A program made the translations under genes and the position numbers. Shown here piece after piece: positions 9,897 through 19,210 of a DNA stretch of 57,660 nt. Position 1 is the stretch's first letter, and every line of letters starts with the position of its first letter. Origin of the DNA: an uncultured bacterium (GTDB taxonomy: Bacteria > Cyanobacteriota > Vampirovibrionia > Gastranaerophilales > Gastranaerophilaceae); the NCBI GenBank assembly GCA_949294395.1, contig CASFGU010000020.1, forward strand, positions 1 through 57,660, given 5' to 3'. The notes below the pieces were generated by a model that worked only from the letters and a program-made list of their open reading frames with translations, was not told the DNA's origin and did not search any database.

Positions 9897-9985
9897 GCAG
9901 GCAAATGAAGCCTGCACTTCCTTTCTGAACACTTACATAGTGTAAAAATCTGGTTATTTCAGGCGGTGTCACAACTGCCTTTTTT
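9897..9985 (+). terminator. Two hairpins after the GGDEF gene, the second a terminator
   Basis: GCAGGC/GCCTGC forms a stem at 9897-9915. AGGCGGT-GTCAC-AACTGCCT followed by TTTTTT at 9961-9985 looks like an intrinsic terminator. Confidence 0.6.
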
Positions 9986-10067
9986 ATTGCGCTAAAAATG
10001 TGCCGGCTTTTGAAAGGCAGCGTCCTGCTTCCGGATTATCCCGCAGAATTTTATTACACCGGAAAAA

Positions 10068-11834
10068 CTATGACAGAGCTCTAATCATCTCGTGTGCTTC
10101 TTCACATTCAGGGAAAACGTCAACGACTTTGTCAAGAGTTTTAAGAGCTTCATCTTTCTCTCCGAGTTTCTCCTGACATTTTGCAATATTTAAAAGCAGG
10201 TTAAGATTGTTCGGGCTTTTTTCGTAAAGCTTCTGAAAAATATTTTTTGCCTGTTCAAAATTACCGAGGTCAAAATAACAGAGAGCAAGAAGATTTTTTG
10301 TGTCATTGTTGTCCTCAAGCTCAAGGGATTTAACAAGAAACATTTTTGCATCCTCGTAATCTTTCATAAGATACCTTATGTTCCCTGCAATAAACAGCAG
10401 AAATCCGCTCTGAACAGATTTTTCAATAGCTTTTGTAATCTGAATTTTGGCAACCTCAAGATCGCCCATAAGCATTTTATTCAGCGCAGAAAATGCCAGT
10501 ACCTCGCCGTCCTCAGGCTTCATGCCGAGTGCAAGCGCATAATACCGGTCTGCTTCCTTAAAGTCAGTTGTGGCATGCAGATAATTGGCATATTCAAACA
10601 CCACGCCGAAGTCATCCGGCGCAATTTTAAGTGCCTGTTCAAACTCGTCTTTTGCATAATCAAAAAGCCTTTTACTCAAATATATTGCCCCTAAATCTTT
10701 ATGGGCAGACGCACATTCGGGTTTCAGCGCAATAACTTTTTTCAAAATCTTTTCCGCCCTGTCAATATCACGCGTCATAAGGCAGATGTGAGCAAATTCC
10801 TTATAAATATCAAATGAAACATTGCCCATCAAAATCATTTTTTCATAAATTTCTTTCGCCTTCAAAGGCTGGTTAATCTTCATAAACAAACCAGCAAGCT
10901 TCTGCGACATTGCGGCAGATTTCGGGTTCAGCATAACAAGATTAATCATAATACCTATGGCAAGTCTGTATTCACCCTTCATCTCATAACAGCAGGCAAG
11001 ATTATACTTAAAATTCTGTTTTTCAGGAAAATGAGTTACGAGAATATTGTAGTGCTTAATTGCATTATCCCAGTCCTCAATTTTTGTTTCGGAAAGTGCA
11101 AGAGCTATAAGATAACTGTCAGAAGGCTCTATTTCATAAGCTTTTATAAAATATTCACATGCCTTTTTATGCTCGCCCTTCATCTGGAGAATTGAGGCAA
11201 CATTATAGTATGTAATTGAGTTAGAAGGATCGAGTTCGCTTGCTTTTACAAAGCTTTCGTATGCCTTATCCAGATTTCCGATAGTAATATAGGAAGTGCC
11301 GAGATTGTTATAAAGCTGGGAGTGATCCGGTTTAAGTTCAATAGCCTTTTCAAGATATTCAAGACTTTCTTCAAACTTTTTCATCGACATATAAGCTGTA
11401 CCGATTATGTAATAGATTGTGTAATCGTCCGTACAGTATTCAAGTGCTTTTTTACCGTATTCAACAGCTTCCTCCGGTTCTTCGGTTTTCACGCAGAGAA
11501 CAGCAAGACATTTATAAGCTTCAACATAGCTGTCCCTGAGTTTTATAACCTCAAGGTAGGCTGATTTTGCATGAAGTAAATCTTCAAGATTATCATAACA
11601 TGTTGCAAGATAAAACCAGCTGAGTGCATCATCCGCCTTGTATTTTACAACAGTTTCAAAGTTGCTCTGCGCTTCTTTATATTTTTCGAGATTGATATTG
11701 CACAGCCCGAGAAGCTTAAGGGCTTCTATGTGTTTTTCATCGTCAGCCGCAAACTTTTCAAGTTCGGCTTTTGCTTCCTCAAACTTTTTTTCAGATACCA
11801 GATTTGTTATTTCTTCTAAACTCATATTCTCCAT
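10068..11834 (-). CDS. Tetratricopeptide repeat protein
   Basis: 588 residues made almost entirely of about 15 TPR units of 34 residues, for example ALSWFYLATCYDNLEDLLHA and AHKDLGAIYLSKRLFDYAKD. No signal peptide and no enzymatic domain, so it is probably a cytoplasmic scaffold for protein-protein contacts. TATAAT (11846-11841) ends 6 nt before the ATG, predicting a leaderless mRNA. The partners are unknown. Confidence 0.92.
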   Translation of the reverse strand: MENMSLEEITNLVSEKKFEEAKAELEKFAADDEKHIEALKLLGLCNINLEKYKEAQSNFETVVKYKADDALSWFYLATCYDNLEDLLHAKSAYLEVIKLRDSYVEAYKCLAVLCVKTEEPEEAVEYGKKALEYCTDDYTIYYIIGTAYMSMKKFEESLEYLEKAIELKPDHSQLYNNLGTSYITIGNLDKAYESFVKASELDPSNSITYYNVASILQMKGEHKKACEYFIKAYEIEPSDSYLIALALSETKIEDWDNAIKHYNILVTHFPEKQNFKYNLACCYEMKGEYRLAIGIMINLVMLNPKSAAMSQKLAGLFMKINQPLKAKEIYEKMILMGNVSFDIYKEFAHICLMTRDIDRAEKILKKVIALKPECASAHKDLGAIYLSKRLFDYAKDEFEQALKIAPDDFGVVFEYANYLHATTDFKEADRYYALALGMKPEDGEVLAFSALNKMLMGDLEVAKIQITKAIEKSVQSGFLLFIAGNIRYLMKDYEDAKMFLVKSLELEDNNDTKNLLALCYFDLGNFEQAKNIFQKLYEKSPNNLNLLLNIAKCQEKLGEKDEALKTLDKVVDVFPECEEAHEMIRALS

Positions 11835-11877
11835 AACTTAATTATAGCTTAAAAATAAATATTCAAAATACAAACGC

Positions 11878-11907
11878 TGGACAAATACTCAATTTGTATG
11901 ATATAAT
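11878..11907 (+). promoter_or_regulatory. Sigma-70-type promoter for the 208-aa gene
   Basis: TGGACA (11878-11883), 18-bp spacer, TATAAT (11902-11907). The transcript would start about 60 nt before the ATG at 11978, which has its own GAAAGGA Shine-Dalgarno. Confidence 0.65.
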
Positions 11908-11977
11908 AAAAGTGCGCCTTATTCATTTTTTTCTAAATATTGTTCCTTAAATTAAAAAAAACGAAAGGAACAATTTT

Positions 11978-12604
11978 ATGGCAAAAAAAAGCTCTTATAC
12001 TAACGGTAATTTTTCGATAAACGGTCAGACTAAAGCCTCTACTTACAAAAAAGGGGACACCGTTTATACAAACTACAATATGTCTGATGCGGAGAAAAAG
12101 ATTTTTGATTACGCACAGAATTCTTTTTTAGAATCGCTTCCGCAGATTAATGTCTTTTCAGACGATACAAAAGCACAGTTAAGAAACCAGATGAATGCTT
12201 ACAAAAATCAGGGGATAGAAAATATCGAAAGTATTTACACTCCTATGATAAATAATCTTAAAAATGACGTAGCATCGAGGTTCGGCAACTATGACAACTC
12301 AACCTTCCTCAACGGACTGAAAGACATAGAAAACAGCAGAAGCGATGCAATCAGTTCTTTTGCACAGGATATGATACTTAAACAGAACGATTTAATCAAC
12401 GATGAACTCTCTCGCAGATACAATTATCTTGATTTTCTGAACGGTATCCAGAACCAGACATATTCAAACGCGCTGAATTTCGGCTCTGCATCTGCTGCAA
12501 ACGCCTCGGCAAGTTCTTCATCAGGCTCGGGCACACTCGGTAGTTTCAGTAATTTTGCAAACATTGCATCAAATGCAATCTCGCTTTTAAAATATCTTAA
12601 ATAA
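11978..12604 (+). CDS. Hypothetical protein with Ser/Ala/Gly-rich tail
   Basis: 208 residues, unrecognised. The N terminus is polar. The middle (about 35-160) is helical and Asn/Asp/Gln-rich, with LKNDVASRFGNYDNSTFLNG followed by a second helix. The C terminus has a low-complexity ASAANASASSSSGSGT segment and a final hydrophobic helix. This composition recalls phage or virion internal proteins, but no phage genes are adjacent, so that is only a suggestion. A promoter, ribosome binding site and terminator frame it as a single-gene unit. Confidence 0.65.
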   Translation: MAKKSSYTNGNFSINGQTKASTYKKGDTVYTNYNMSDAEKKIFDYAQNSFLESLPQINVFSDDTKAQLRNQMNAYKNQGIENIESIYTPMINNLKNDVASRFGNYDNSTFLNGLKDIENSRSDAISSFAQDMILKQNDLINDELSRRYNYLDFLNGIQNQTYSNALNFGSASAANASASSSSGSGTLGSFSNFANIASNAISLLKYLK

Positions 12605-12616
12605 AAAACTGTTTCA

Positions 12617-12650
12617 CCGGAGCGGATTTTATTTTCTGCTCCGGCATTTT
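12617..12650 (+). terminator. Terminator of the 208-aa gene
   Basis: CCGGAGC (12617-12623) pairs with GCTCCGG (12638-12644), followed by a short T-rich run. Confidence 0.65.
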
Positions 12651-12734
12651 ACTCTGCACCTGTTAAACAGACGACGTTTTCAGGCAGCAATTTACTTACA
12701 ATTACGACCCTCTTTTTTTGTGTATAATAAAGTT

Positions 12735-14069
12735 ATGAATATTAATCAGGAATTTGAAACAATAGCTGCGATTGCAACCCCGCTTGGTACAGGAGGGGTT
12801 GGAGTAATCAGGATTTCCGGTGATAAAAGCTTTGAGATTGCAGATAGAATTTTTTCAAAAAAAAATCTTACAGCAGGAAAAATCGCTCACGGCTGGATTG
12901 AAGATAACGGGAAAAAGATTGACGAAGTAATTGTTCTGCCATTCAAAAATCCTAACAGCTATACAGGTGAAGATGTTATTGAAATTCACTGCCACGGCGG
13001 AATTAATGTTGTGAGAAACATTCTTGATTTAATTTTGAAAAACGGAGCAAGGCTCGCAGAACGCGGAGAATTTACCAAACGGGCTTTTTTAAATAAAAAA
13101 CTTGACCTTTCTCAGGCGGAAGCAGTGGCGGATTTAATCCATGCAAAAACACAGAACTTTGCAATCCAGTCCGCCAAAAACCTCTCGGGCGTTCTGGGAG
13201 AAAAAATTAAAGAAATAAAAAAACAAATTTTTGAAGTTCTTTCAAGAATAATCGCAGGAATCGATTTTCCGGAAGATGTTGCGGAGCCGGAATATTCTTA
13301 CCTAATCGAAAATTTTGAAAAATCGCTCGCAGAAATTGACAAAATTCTTTCATTTGCAAAATCCTCCGATATTCTGAGGCAGGGCGCGAAAATTGCGATT
13401 GTCGGAAAACCTAATGCCGGCAAATCATCCCTTTTCAATACTCTTTTGAACGTTGAACGCGCAATAGTAACTGATATTGCCGGTACGACAAGAGATGTTT
13501 TGAAAGAAAATCTTGACTGGGATGTTGCAATTACGCTCATTGACACTGCCGGAATTAGAGAAAGCAAAGATGTCGGCAAGGTCGAAGAAATCGGGATTGA
13601 ATATTCCAAACAATCGGCAGACGAGGCAGACCTTGTGCTTTTTCTTTATGATGCAAGCTGCGGAATGGACGATGAGGACAGGGTTATACTGAATTTAATA
13701 AAAGATAAAAAACATTTAATAATTGCAAACAAATGCGACCTTATCGAGAAAATGCCGGAGGATGTAATTTGCATTTCCGCCGTAACCGGTGATGGTATTG
13801 AGGATTTGAAAGCAAAAATAAAAGATATTGTCTGCAGTTTTTCTGCGGAAGATACCGAATTTATCACAAACAAACGGCAGCAGGAATGTCTTAGGAAATG
13901 CCGTGAAAGTCTTATTCAGGCGCTTGAGGCTGCAAATAATCACGAATTGCAGGATTTGATTTCTATAGATTTAAAATCAGCACTTCTTTTCCTTGACGAA
14001 ATCACAGGGGAAGTCATTACGGATGAGATTTTAGAGAATATATTTTCACATTTTTGCATAGGCAAATAA
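12735..14069 (+). CDS. mnmE: tRNA modification GTPase MnmE (TrmE)
   Basis: MnmE with MnmG installs carboxymethylaminomethyl on U34 of tRNAs, using GTP and formyl-tetrahydrofolate. The 444 residues show the N-terminal TrmE domain (PLGTGGVGVIRISG), the P-loop GKPNAGKSS, the switch region DIAGTTRD, the G3 DTAG and G4 NKCD motifs, and the C-terminal HFCIGK with its conserved Cys. The ATG at 12735 is preferred over a GTG at 12720, because TATAAT (12723-12728) overlaps the latter and ends 6 nt before the ATG. The mRNA is therefore probably leaderless. Confidence 0.96.
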   Translation: MNINQEFETIAAIATPLGTGGVGVIRISGDKSFEIADRIFSKKNLTAGKIAHGWIEDNGKKIDEVIVLPFKNPNSYTGEDVIEIHCHGGINVVRNILDLILKNGARLAERGEFTKRAFLNKKLDLSQAEAVADLIHAKTQNFAIQSAKNLSGVLGEKIKEIKKQIFEVLSRIIAGIDFPEDVAEPEYSYLIENFEKSLAEIDKILSFAKSSDILRQGAKIAIVGKPNAGKSSLFNTLLNVERAIVTDIAGTTRDVLKENLDWDVAITLIDTAGIRESKDVGKVEEIGIEYSKQSADEADLVLFLYDASCGMDDEDRVILNLIKDKKHLIIANKCDLIEKMPEDVICISAVTGDGIEDLKAKIKDIVCSFSAEDTEFITNKRQQECLRKCRESLIQALEAANNHELQDLISIDLKSALLFLDEITGEVITDEILENIFSHFCIGK

Positions 14070-14092
14070 AAACGGCTTTCGGGGGAAAGCCG
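14070..14092 (-). terminator. Hairpin between mnmE and the convergent gshA-like gene
   Basis: CGGCTTTC/GAAAGCCG with a short loop. A T-run follows on the minus strand, so it probably ends the gshA-like transcript. Confidence 0.55.
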
Positions 14093-14188
14093 CAAAAAAA
14101 GTTAAGTATGCAAAAACTCAATTTATTACGGGAAATAAATCCCGCACAAATATTATAACTTATAACATATAATTTGGCAAGCACTAAT

Positions 14189-15517
14189 TTAACATGAAGC
14201 CAGATATTTTATAAATTTCTTAATATCTCTGTTCCAGATGCCGTTCCAGTTGCGGATTAAGACATCTGCCGGAGTTATTCCCTGCAGTGTAAATTCCTTA
14301 ATATAATCGAGATATTTTTCCTCGCCGGCATCCTGTTCAATCAGAGATTTTTCAGAAATATAAAGTATTTCTTTTGCAATATCTTTTGCGGCATGCCTGC
14401 AAATCTTTGCATCAAGCGCGCTTTTCGGAACATTATACCTGAGTTCTGAAAAGTCATGGTAACTGTACGGTTTCAAAAGTTCTTCAATCTCATCCATGGC
14501 AGTTTTGTTGTACAGAATGCCTTTATAAAGCGCAAGAATTGCATAAGGAGTTTTTCTGCCGCCGCAGTCATGGTTTCTTATTTCAATAAAGTTTCTGAGG
14601 CGCACATCAGGGAAGCACAGATTTGCCTGCAGAAGATAATCTTCAAGCTCGGGCTCAAAGCCATCCCTGCCGCTCAACATAAACTCTTTAAAATTAATCT
14701 TTCCGTTAAAATTGACAGGCGCACCGTTACGGTTAATGAATATCACCGGAGTTTCCATAACGTAGTTTATGTATTCATCAAAGGAGAAATCCTCCTGTAA
14801 TTTACCCGCAAATCCGCATCTTTCGTTGTCGGTATTGAGCCAGCTTAAAGCTCTAAAGGACTTATAGCCTGTATCAACTCCGCCTCTAACCGGAGAATTC
14901 GCAAACATTGCAGTCACAAACGGAGAAAGCTTGTTTGCAATTTTAAACTTACGCATGGCATCTTCTTCGCTCTCAAAATCAAAGCAGACCTGAATACCGG
15001 CAGTTTCGCGCATCATAACATCTGACAGAATGCCCCAGAGATACTTTGCCATAATAGCATAACGTCTTTTAGGGATAAGATTAATCATCTTGTGCGTACT
15101 CAACGGAGAAACCCCGTACCCGAGAAGCACAATTCCGGATTCGTCAAGAACAGGCGCCATCTGCTTATCGAGTTCTGCAATATTTTTTTCAAGCTGTTCA
15201 ATCCTGAACTGAGGCTCTACACTGAGTTCTACCTGACATCCCGGCTCAAGCGTAATCGTGTCATGCCCCTGCTTAAGCCCTATAATATTATAATCATCCG
15301 TTATGTAATCCCAGTTTTCTGCTCTGGCAAACCCTCTTAAAAACGAACAAACCCCGAATTCTCCATGATAATCAACAGCTTTACCGGTCACCATTGAAAC
15401 CGGCAGTCTTTCATACTCAATGCCGCTCTTATGTAAATTTTTGTCCTTACAGCCGGATGTATACAAATCTAAAATGTCCTGATATTCAAGCCTTTGTTTT
15501 GTTTGAAGATTGCTCAA
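14189..15517 (-). CDS. gshA: Glutamate-cysteine ligase (plant/alphaproteobacterial GCS2 type)
   Basis: This enzyme joins glutamate and cysteine to gamma-glutamylcysteine, the first step to glutathione. About 442 residues with IEYERLPVS, DYHGEFGV, TLEPGCQVELS, RETAGIQVCFDF and FIEIRNHDCGG, the blocks that bind ATP, metal and glutamate in this family. The frame opens at a TTG at 15538, but AAGGGAGG lies just upstream of a second TTG at 15517, which is preferred. A TATAAT box (15546-15541) fits a short leader. No gshB is adjacent. Confidence 0.85.
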   Translation of the reverse strand: MSNLQTKQRLEYQDILDLYTSGCKDKNLHKSGIEYERLPVSMVTGKAVDYHGEFGVCSFLRGFARAENWDYITDDYNIIGLKQGHDTITLEPGCQVELSVEPQFRIEQLEKNIAELDKQMAPVLDESGIVLLGYGVSPLSTHKMINLIPKRRYAIMAKYLWGILSDVMMRETAGIQVCFDFESEEDAMRKFKIANKLSPFVTAMFANSPVRGGVDTGYKSFRALSWLNTDNERCGFAGKLQEDFSFDEYINYVMETPVIFINRNGAPVNFNGKINFKEFMLSGRDGFEPELEDYLLQANLCFPDVRLRNFIEIRNHDCGGRKTPYAILALYKGILYNKTAMDEIEELLKPYSYHDFSELRYNVPKSALDAKICRHAAKDIAKEILYISEKSLIEQDAGEEKYLDYIKEFTLQGITPADVLIRNWNGIWNRDIKKFIKYLASC

Positions 15518-15613
15518 GTCAGCCTCCCTTGTTTTCAATTATATAACACTATAAAAAATATCAAAGAAAACATTACGAAACATTTACCTGTCTGTGGTAT
15601 TATAATAGGTAAG

Positions 15614-16453
15614 ATGAACTACTTCGACAGAGCAAAATACTTCCGTACAAAAAAGCGCCTTGGTCAGAACTTTCTGATTAACGGGGAAGTCATAGCAAAC
15701 ATTCTTGATTATGCGGAAATTAAACCCGATGATACCGTGGTGGAAATCGGGCCGGGTGTGGGGTTTGTCACGGAACAGCTTGTGAAGCGTGCAAAGGAAG
15801 TTATTGCAATAGAACTTGATGAGGAAGCGGTCAGGGAACTCAAAAAACTCAATGCCCCGAATCTGAGGATAATACATCAGGATATTTTAAAAACTGATAT
15901 TTCTGCGCTCACAGAGGGCAAGTTCAAGGTTATTGCCAATATTCCTTATTATATCACAAGCCCTATTATTGCTCATCTTCTCGGGGAAGTTGACGACACA
16001 GACAACAAAAACCGCAGCAAGATTACTGAAATTGTCCTTATGGTTCAGGAGGAAGTCGCTCATAGAATGTGTGCTACCGAAAAATCTCCATCAAAGCAGT
16101 ACGGGCTTTTGACTATTCTTTCGCAATTCTGGGCAGATGTTGAGATTATGGAACTTGTTGGCAGACGGTCATTTTACCCTGCGCCGAAAGTCAATTCGGC
16201 ACTTGTGAGGCTGAGAGTCCGCGAAACGCCGCGACTGGAGCTTTCTGACTACACACATTTTAGAAAAACGGTAAAAGCTGCATTTTCGCAGCGCAGAAAA
16301 AATATTAAAAACTGCCTCCTGAGCGGCGGATTCTCAAAAGAAAATATTCAAAGAGCCTTAGAAAAACTCGGTTTTGATGAAAATACACGCGGAGAAAAGC
16401 TTTCCATAGAGGATTTTGGCAGACTTTCAGAGGAGTTGAAGAATGGAAATTAA
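15614..16453 (+). CDS. rsmA: 16S rRNA dimethyladenosine transferase RsmA/KsgA
   Basis: RsmA dimethylates A1518 and A1519 of 16S rRNA late in small-subunit assembly. 279 residues from the chosen ATG, with KKRLGQNFL, the SAM motif VEIGPGVGFVTEQL, the catalytic NIPYYITSP and FYPAPKVNSALVRL. The frame is open back to 15494 but lacks start signals; TATAAT (15601-15606) lies 7 nt before the ATG, so a leaderless mRNA is likely. It overlaps ispE by 11 nt. Confidence 0.96.
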   Translation: MNYFDRAKYFRTKKRLGQNFLINGEVIANILDYAEIKPDDTVVEIGPGVGFVTEQLVKRAKEVIAIELDEEAVRELKKLNAPNLRIIHQDILKTDISALTEGKFKVIANIPYYITSPIIAHLLGEVDDTDNKNRSKITEIVLMVQEEVAHRMCATEKSPSKQYGLLTILSQFWADVEIMELVGRRSFYPAPKVNSALVRLRVRETPRLELSDYTHFRKTVKAAFSQRRKNIKNCLLSGGFSKENIQRALEKLGFDENTRGEKLSIEDFGRLSEELKNGN

Positions 16454-17228
16454 AGTGCAGTGCCCTGCAAAAATAAACCTTTCGCTGAAAATAATAAATA
16501 AACGCGACGACGGGTTTCATAATATAGAAAGCATTATGCAGACAATAAGCCTGTATGATTATCTGACAATCAATGCAGAACCGGCACAGGTGACAGAAAT
16601 TACGCTTTCCGGAAACAGTCTTGAAATACCTTATAACGAAAAAAATCTTGTTCACAAAGCCGCTGTTCTTTTTATGGAAAAAGCGTTAATCACGCCTCAC
16701 AGAATAAAAATTAATATAGAAAAAAATATTCCTGTTGCAGCCGGTCTGGCAGGCGGAAGCACAGACGCTGCAGGGACTTTTTACGGGCTCAATAAGCTTT
16801 TCAAGGAACCTCTGGACAGAAAAGGGCTTCATGAACTCTGCGCACAACTCGGGTCTGATTTAAATTTCTGCCTTGAGGGCGGCAGACAACTGACTAAAGG
16901 ACGCGGAGAAATTCTTGAATCGCTGGAGTTTGAAGAATTTTCACTATCTCTTATAAAGCCGGAAAGTTTGGGTATAAGCGCAAAAGAGGCCTACACAAAG
17001 TTTGCAGGAAAAGAAAAAACAGACCGCGAAAACTTTGTAAACGACCTTGAATGGGCTGTCCTTGACGATTATCAGGAACTCCAGACAATAAAAGCCCTCT
17101 ATCCAAAATCTGTCATGTCAGGCTCGGGTTCTGCGTATTATCTGCTAAACGATGAATTTGAGCCGATGAAGGGTTACTGGGTGAAAAATAACCTCAAAGC
17201 TGTTCCCTCAGGCGTAAAAATAGTATAA
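16443..17228 (+). CDS. ispE: 4-diphosphocytidyl-2-C-methyl-D-erythritol kinase IspE
   Basis: A GHMP-family kinase that phosphorylates CDP-methylerythritol in the MEP isoprenoid pathway. 261 residues, slightly short for the family. Lys10 in PAKINLSL and Asp108 after the Gly-rich loop PVAAGLAGGSTDAA are the expected catalytic residues. MSGSGSAYY is the third GHMP motif. It is translationally coupled to rsmA, a pairing found in many bacteria. Confidence 0.95.
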   Translation: MEIKVQCPAKINLSLKIINKRDDGFHNIESIMQTISLYDYLTINAEPAQVTEITLSGNSLEIPYNEKNLVHKAAVLFMEKALITPHRIKINIEKNIPVAAGLAGGSTDAAGTFYGLNKLFKEPLDRKGLHELCAQLGSDLNFCLEGGRQLTKGRGEILESLEFEEFSLSLIKPESLGISAKEAYTKFAGKEKTDRENFVNDLEWAVLDDYQELQTIKALYPKSVMSGSGSAYYLLNDEFEPMKGYWVKNNLKAVPSGVKIV

Positions 17229-17231
17229 GGA

Positions 17232-17264
17232 AAAGACCTCCCGTTTTTTCTGAGAGGTCTTTAG
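17232..17264. terminator. Hairpin after ispE
   Basis: AAAAGACCTC pairs with GAGGTCTTT around a T-rich loop. It lies between convergent genes. Confidence 0.6.
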
Positions 17265-17299
17265 ATGACTTAGTTGAAATAAGTTTTATTTTTAGTTGC

Positions 17300-18964
17300 T
17301 TATTTTTTGCCCTGTTGTTTTTTCATCTGCTCTTCAAGTTCTGCCTGCTGTTGTTTATTCAGTTCGTCAACCCTTGCCTGAACAGCTTCTCTGTCAGTGC
17401 TTCCGTTTACTACTTCGTCATACTTGATATACCCTTTGCAATCTGCAACGTAATATTTATCAGCGGATTTTACGACTTTGTTTGTTCTGCCGAGGCTTAA
17501 ACCATTGTTAACAACTTTGTCGGTTCTAACTTTATCTTTGTTTTCCATAATCGGTTTATAGACCTTCTCACCGACCTGTACATCAGGCAGAGTGAACTTA
17601 TCGCCTACTTTCAGGTTTGTATTACGTTTGTAGTTGCTGGCTGCATATACAGCATCTCTGATTTCTTTATATTCAGGAGTGTTGTATTTTACACCGTACA
17701 TATCCATGATGATACCTGAAGGATAGTCTCCATATTTGATTGTATAGCTGTTCGGTTCTTTTCCTTCCTGAGGTTTGACCTGATAGTCGCAGATTTCAAT
17801 AGGATCCGGGTCAGGGCCAGGACCAGGTCCAGGTCCAGGATCCGGATCAACATCGTCATCGTCATCATCATCTATAACTACTTCTTCAATTTCTTTTTTA
17901 GCATGTTCATACGCAGCAATTAATTCTCTTTCATTAACTCTTTTACCGGTTGCCTGACCGTAAGCTTCTTGCAATTTTTCGACTATTTTTTTGTCGCGTT
18001 CTTCAGGTGACATGTTCCCGTAATCAAGAGAGAGAATACTGTCAACAATTTTTCTGTTGGCTTTGCCTTTTATGCCTTGTGTACCATTTTTAACGACTTC
18101 TTCAGGGGACAATCCCTCAAATACATCAGGGTACCCGTTATCTTTAATAATAATAGCAAGAGCTGTTGCTGCAGGAAGGGCTGTAATTGCACCCAGCACT
18201 GCACCCTTTGCGGCAGTACCCGAAGCTGCTACTTTTTCCAGCAATTCAAGCGAACCGTCGCCAATATGTTTGCCTAAAAGGCTATGAGTTAATTGGCCTT
18301 TGAGAACAGCGCCTGTAGTTGCCCCTAAAGCAACTGTGCCGACAAAAGCACCTGTTTTATAAAGCCATGTTAAGTCTTTTTCACGTTCAAAGTTACCGTA
18401 TTTGGCAGCTTTCTTGGCAATACGTTTTGAAACATCATACTGTTTTGCCATCGCTTTTCTTTCATCAAGGTTCTGTTTGTAGTCCAGCCCTGTAAATTCT
18501 CTGATTCTTGCTTTATATTTATCTGATGAGAAAATTTTGTTGCCGTCTTTGTCAAGAACAAATTCACCCTTTTCATCTGTAAGATAAAAATCTTTAGGAT
18601 TTTCTTCAATCATCCTACGGACTTTTCTGTTCTTGATGTATTTTGCTTTTAAGCCTTCAGCCTTCAGTTTATCTTTTTTTGCATTGTATTCGTCTTTGTC
18701 AAAGAAAACAACAGTTTTTTCAACTTTTTCTTCTGCTGCCTCGTTTTTAACCTGATTTTTTGCAGCACGTGTAGCCTGTCTTTTGGTAAGACCAAGACCT
18801 AAATAATCATCAATCAATTCTTCTCTGCGTTCCTTGCGGGCTTTTCTTCCGGCTTTGCCTAGTAAGGTTTGCAATTCATCATCAGCCTTTTTGGCTTCAT
18901 CCTGTTTTTTAGTTTGTTTGACCTGTTGTGCTGCTACTGCATCTACTTTTTCAACTCTAGTCAT
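17300..18964 (-). CDS. Large hypothetical protein with Asp/Pro-Gly linker and divergent LysM-like domain
   Basis: 554 residues from ATG 18964, chosen because AAAGGGGA lies 6 nt upstream; the open frame reaches 19060. Domain order: a highly charged Lys/Glu/Arg N-terminal third; two hydrophobic Ala/Gly-rich segments (about 215-290) that may insert in a membrane; a helical region; a run of seven Asp; a DPGPGPGPGPDPDP linker; a C-terminal block, YTIKYGDYPSGIIMDMYG to LKVGDKFTLPD, reminiscent of LysM; a Gln/Lys-rich end. No Sec signal is visible. A cell-wall-associated role is a guess from the LysM-like segment. Confidence 0.7.
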   Translation of the reverse strand: MTRVEKVDAVAAQQVKQTKKQDEAKKADDELQTLLGKAGRKARKERREELIDDYLGLGLTKRQATRAAKNQVKNEAAEEKVEKTVVFFDKDEYNAKKDKLKAEGLKAKYIKNRKVRRMIEENPKDFYLTDEKGEFVLDKDGNKIFSSDKYKARIREFTGLDYKQNLDERKAMAKQYDVSKRIAKKAAKYGNFEREKDLTWLYKTGAFVGTVALGATTGAVLKGQLTHSLLGKHIGDGSLELLEKVAASGTAAKGAVLGAITALPAATALAIIIKDNGYPDVFEGLSPEEVVKNGTQGIKGKANRKIVDSILSLDYGNMSPEERDKKIVEKLQEAYGQATGKRVNERELIAAYEHAKKEIEEVVIDDDDDDDVDPDPGPGPGPGPDPDPIEICDYQVKPQEGKEPNSYTIKYGDYPSGIIMDMYGVKYNTPEYKEIRDAVYAASNYKRNTNLKVGDKFTLPDVQVGEKVYKPIMENKDKVRTDKVVNNGLSLGRTNKVVKSADKYYVADCKGYIKYDEVVNGSTDREAVQARVDELNKQQQAELEEQMKKQQGKK

Positions 18965-19173
18965 CGACTTCCCCTTTCGATTTTCCTCGTGAAAAGAAAA
19001 TACTTTTTTTAATTTATCCTCTATGAATATATAAAAAATTTGTGTTCCCAAAAATTGCATGTTCTCATGGGTTTCAGAGAGGCTGGCAGGCTAAAATACT
19101 TGTAAATATAGCGTCTTACCCTACATATACCTTTGCAACATTTCTTTACATTTAATAAATATCCGGCAGGCTA

Positions 19174-19203
19174 TTACAACTTTTGACAAAAATATTGTAT
19201 AAT
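19174..19203 (+). promoter_or_regulatory. Promoter of the OppD-type gene, predicted leaderless
   Basis: TTACAA (19174-19179), 18-bp spacer, TATAAT (19198-19203). The ATG at 19211 begins 7 nt later and no Shine-Dalgarno fits between. Confidence 0.55.
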
Positions 19204-19210
19204 TACATCT

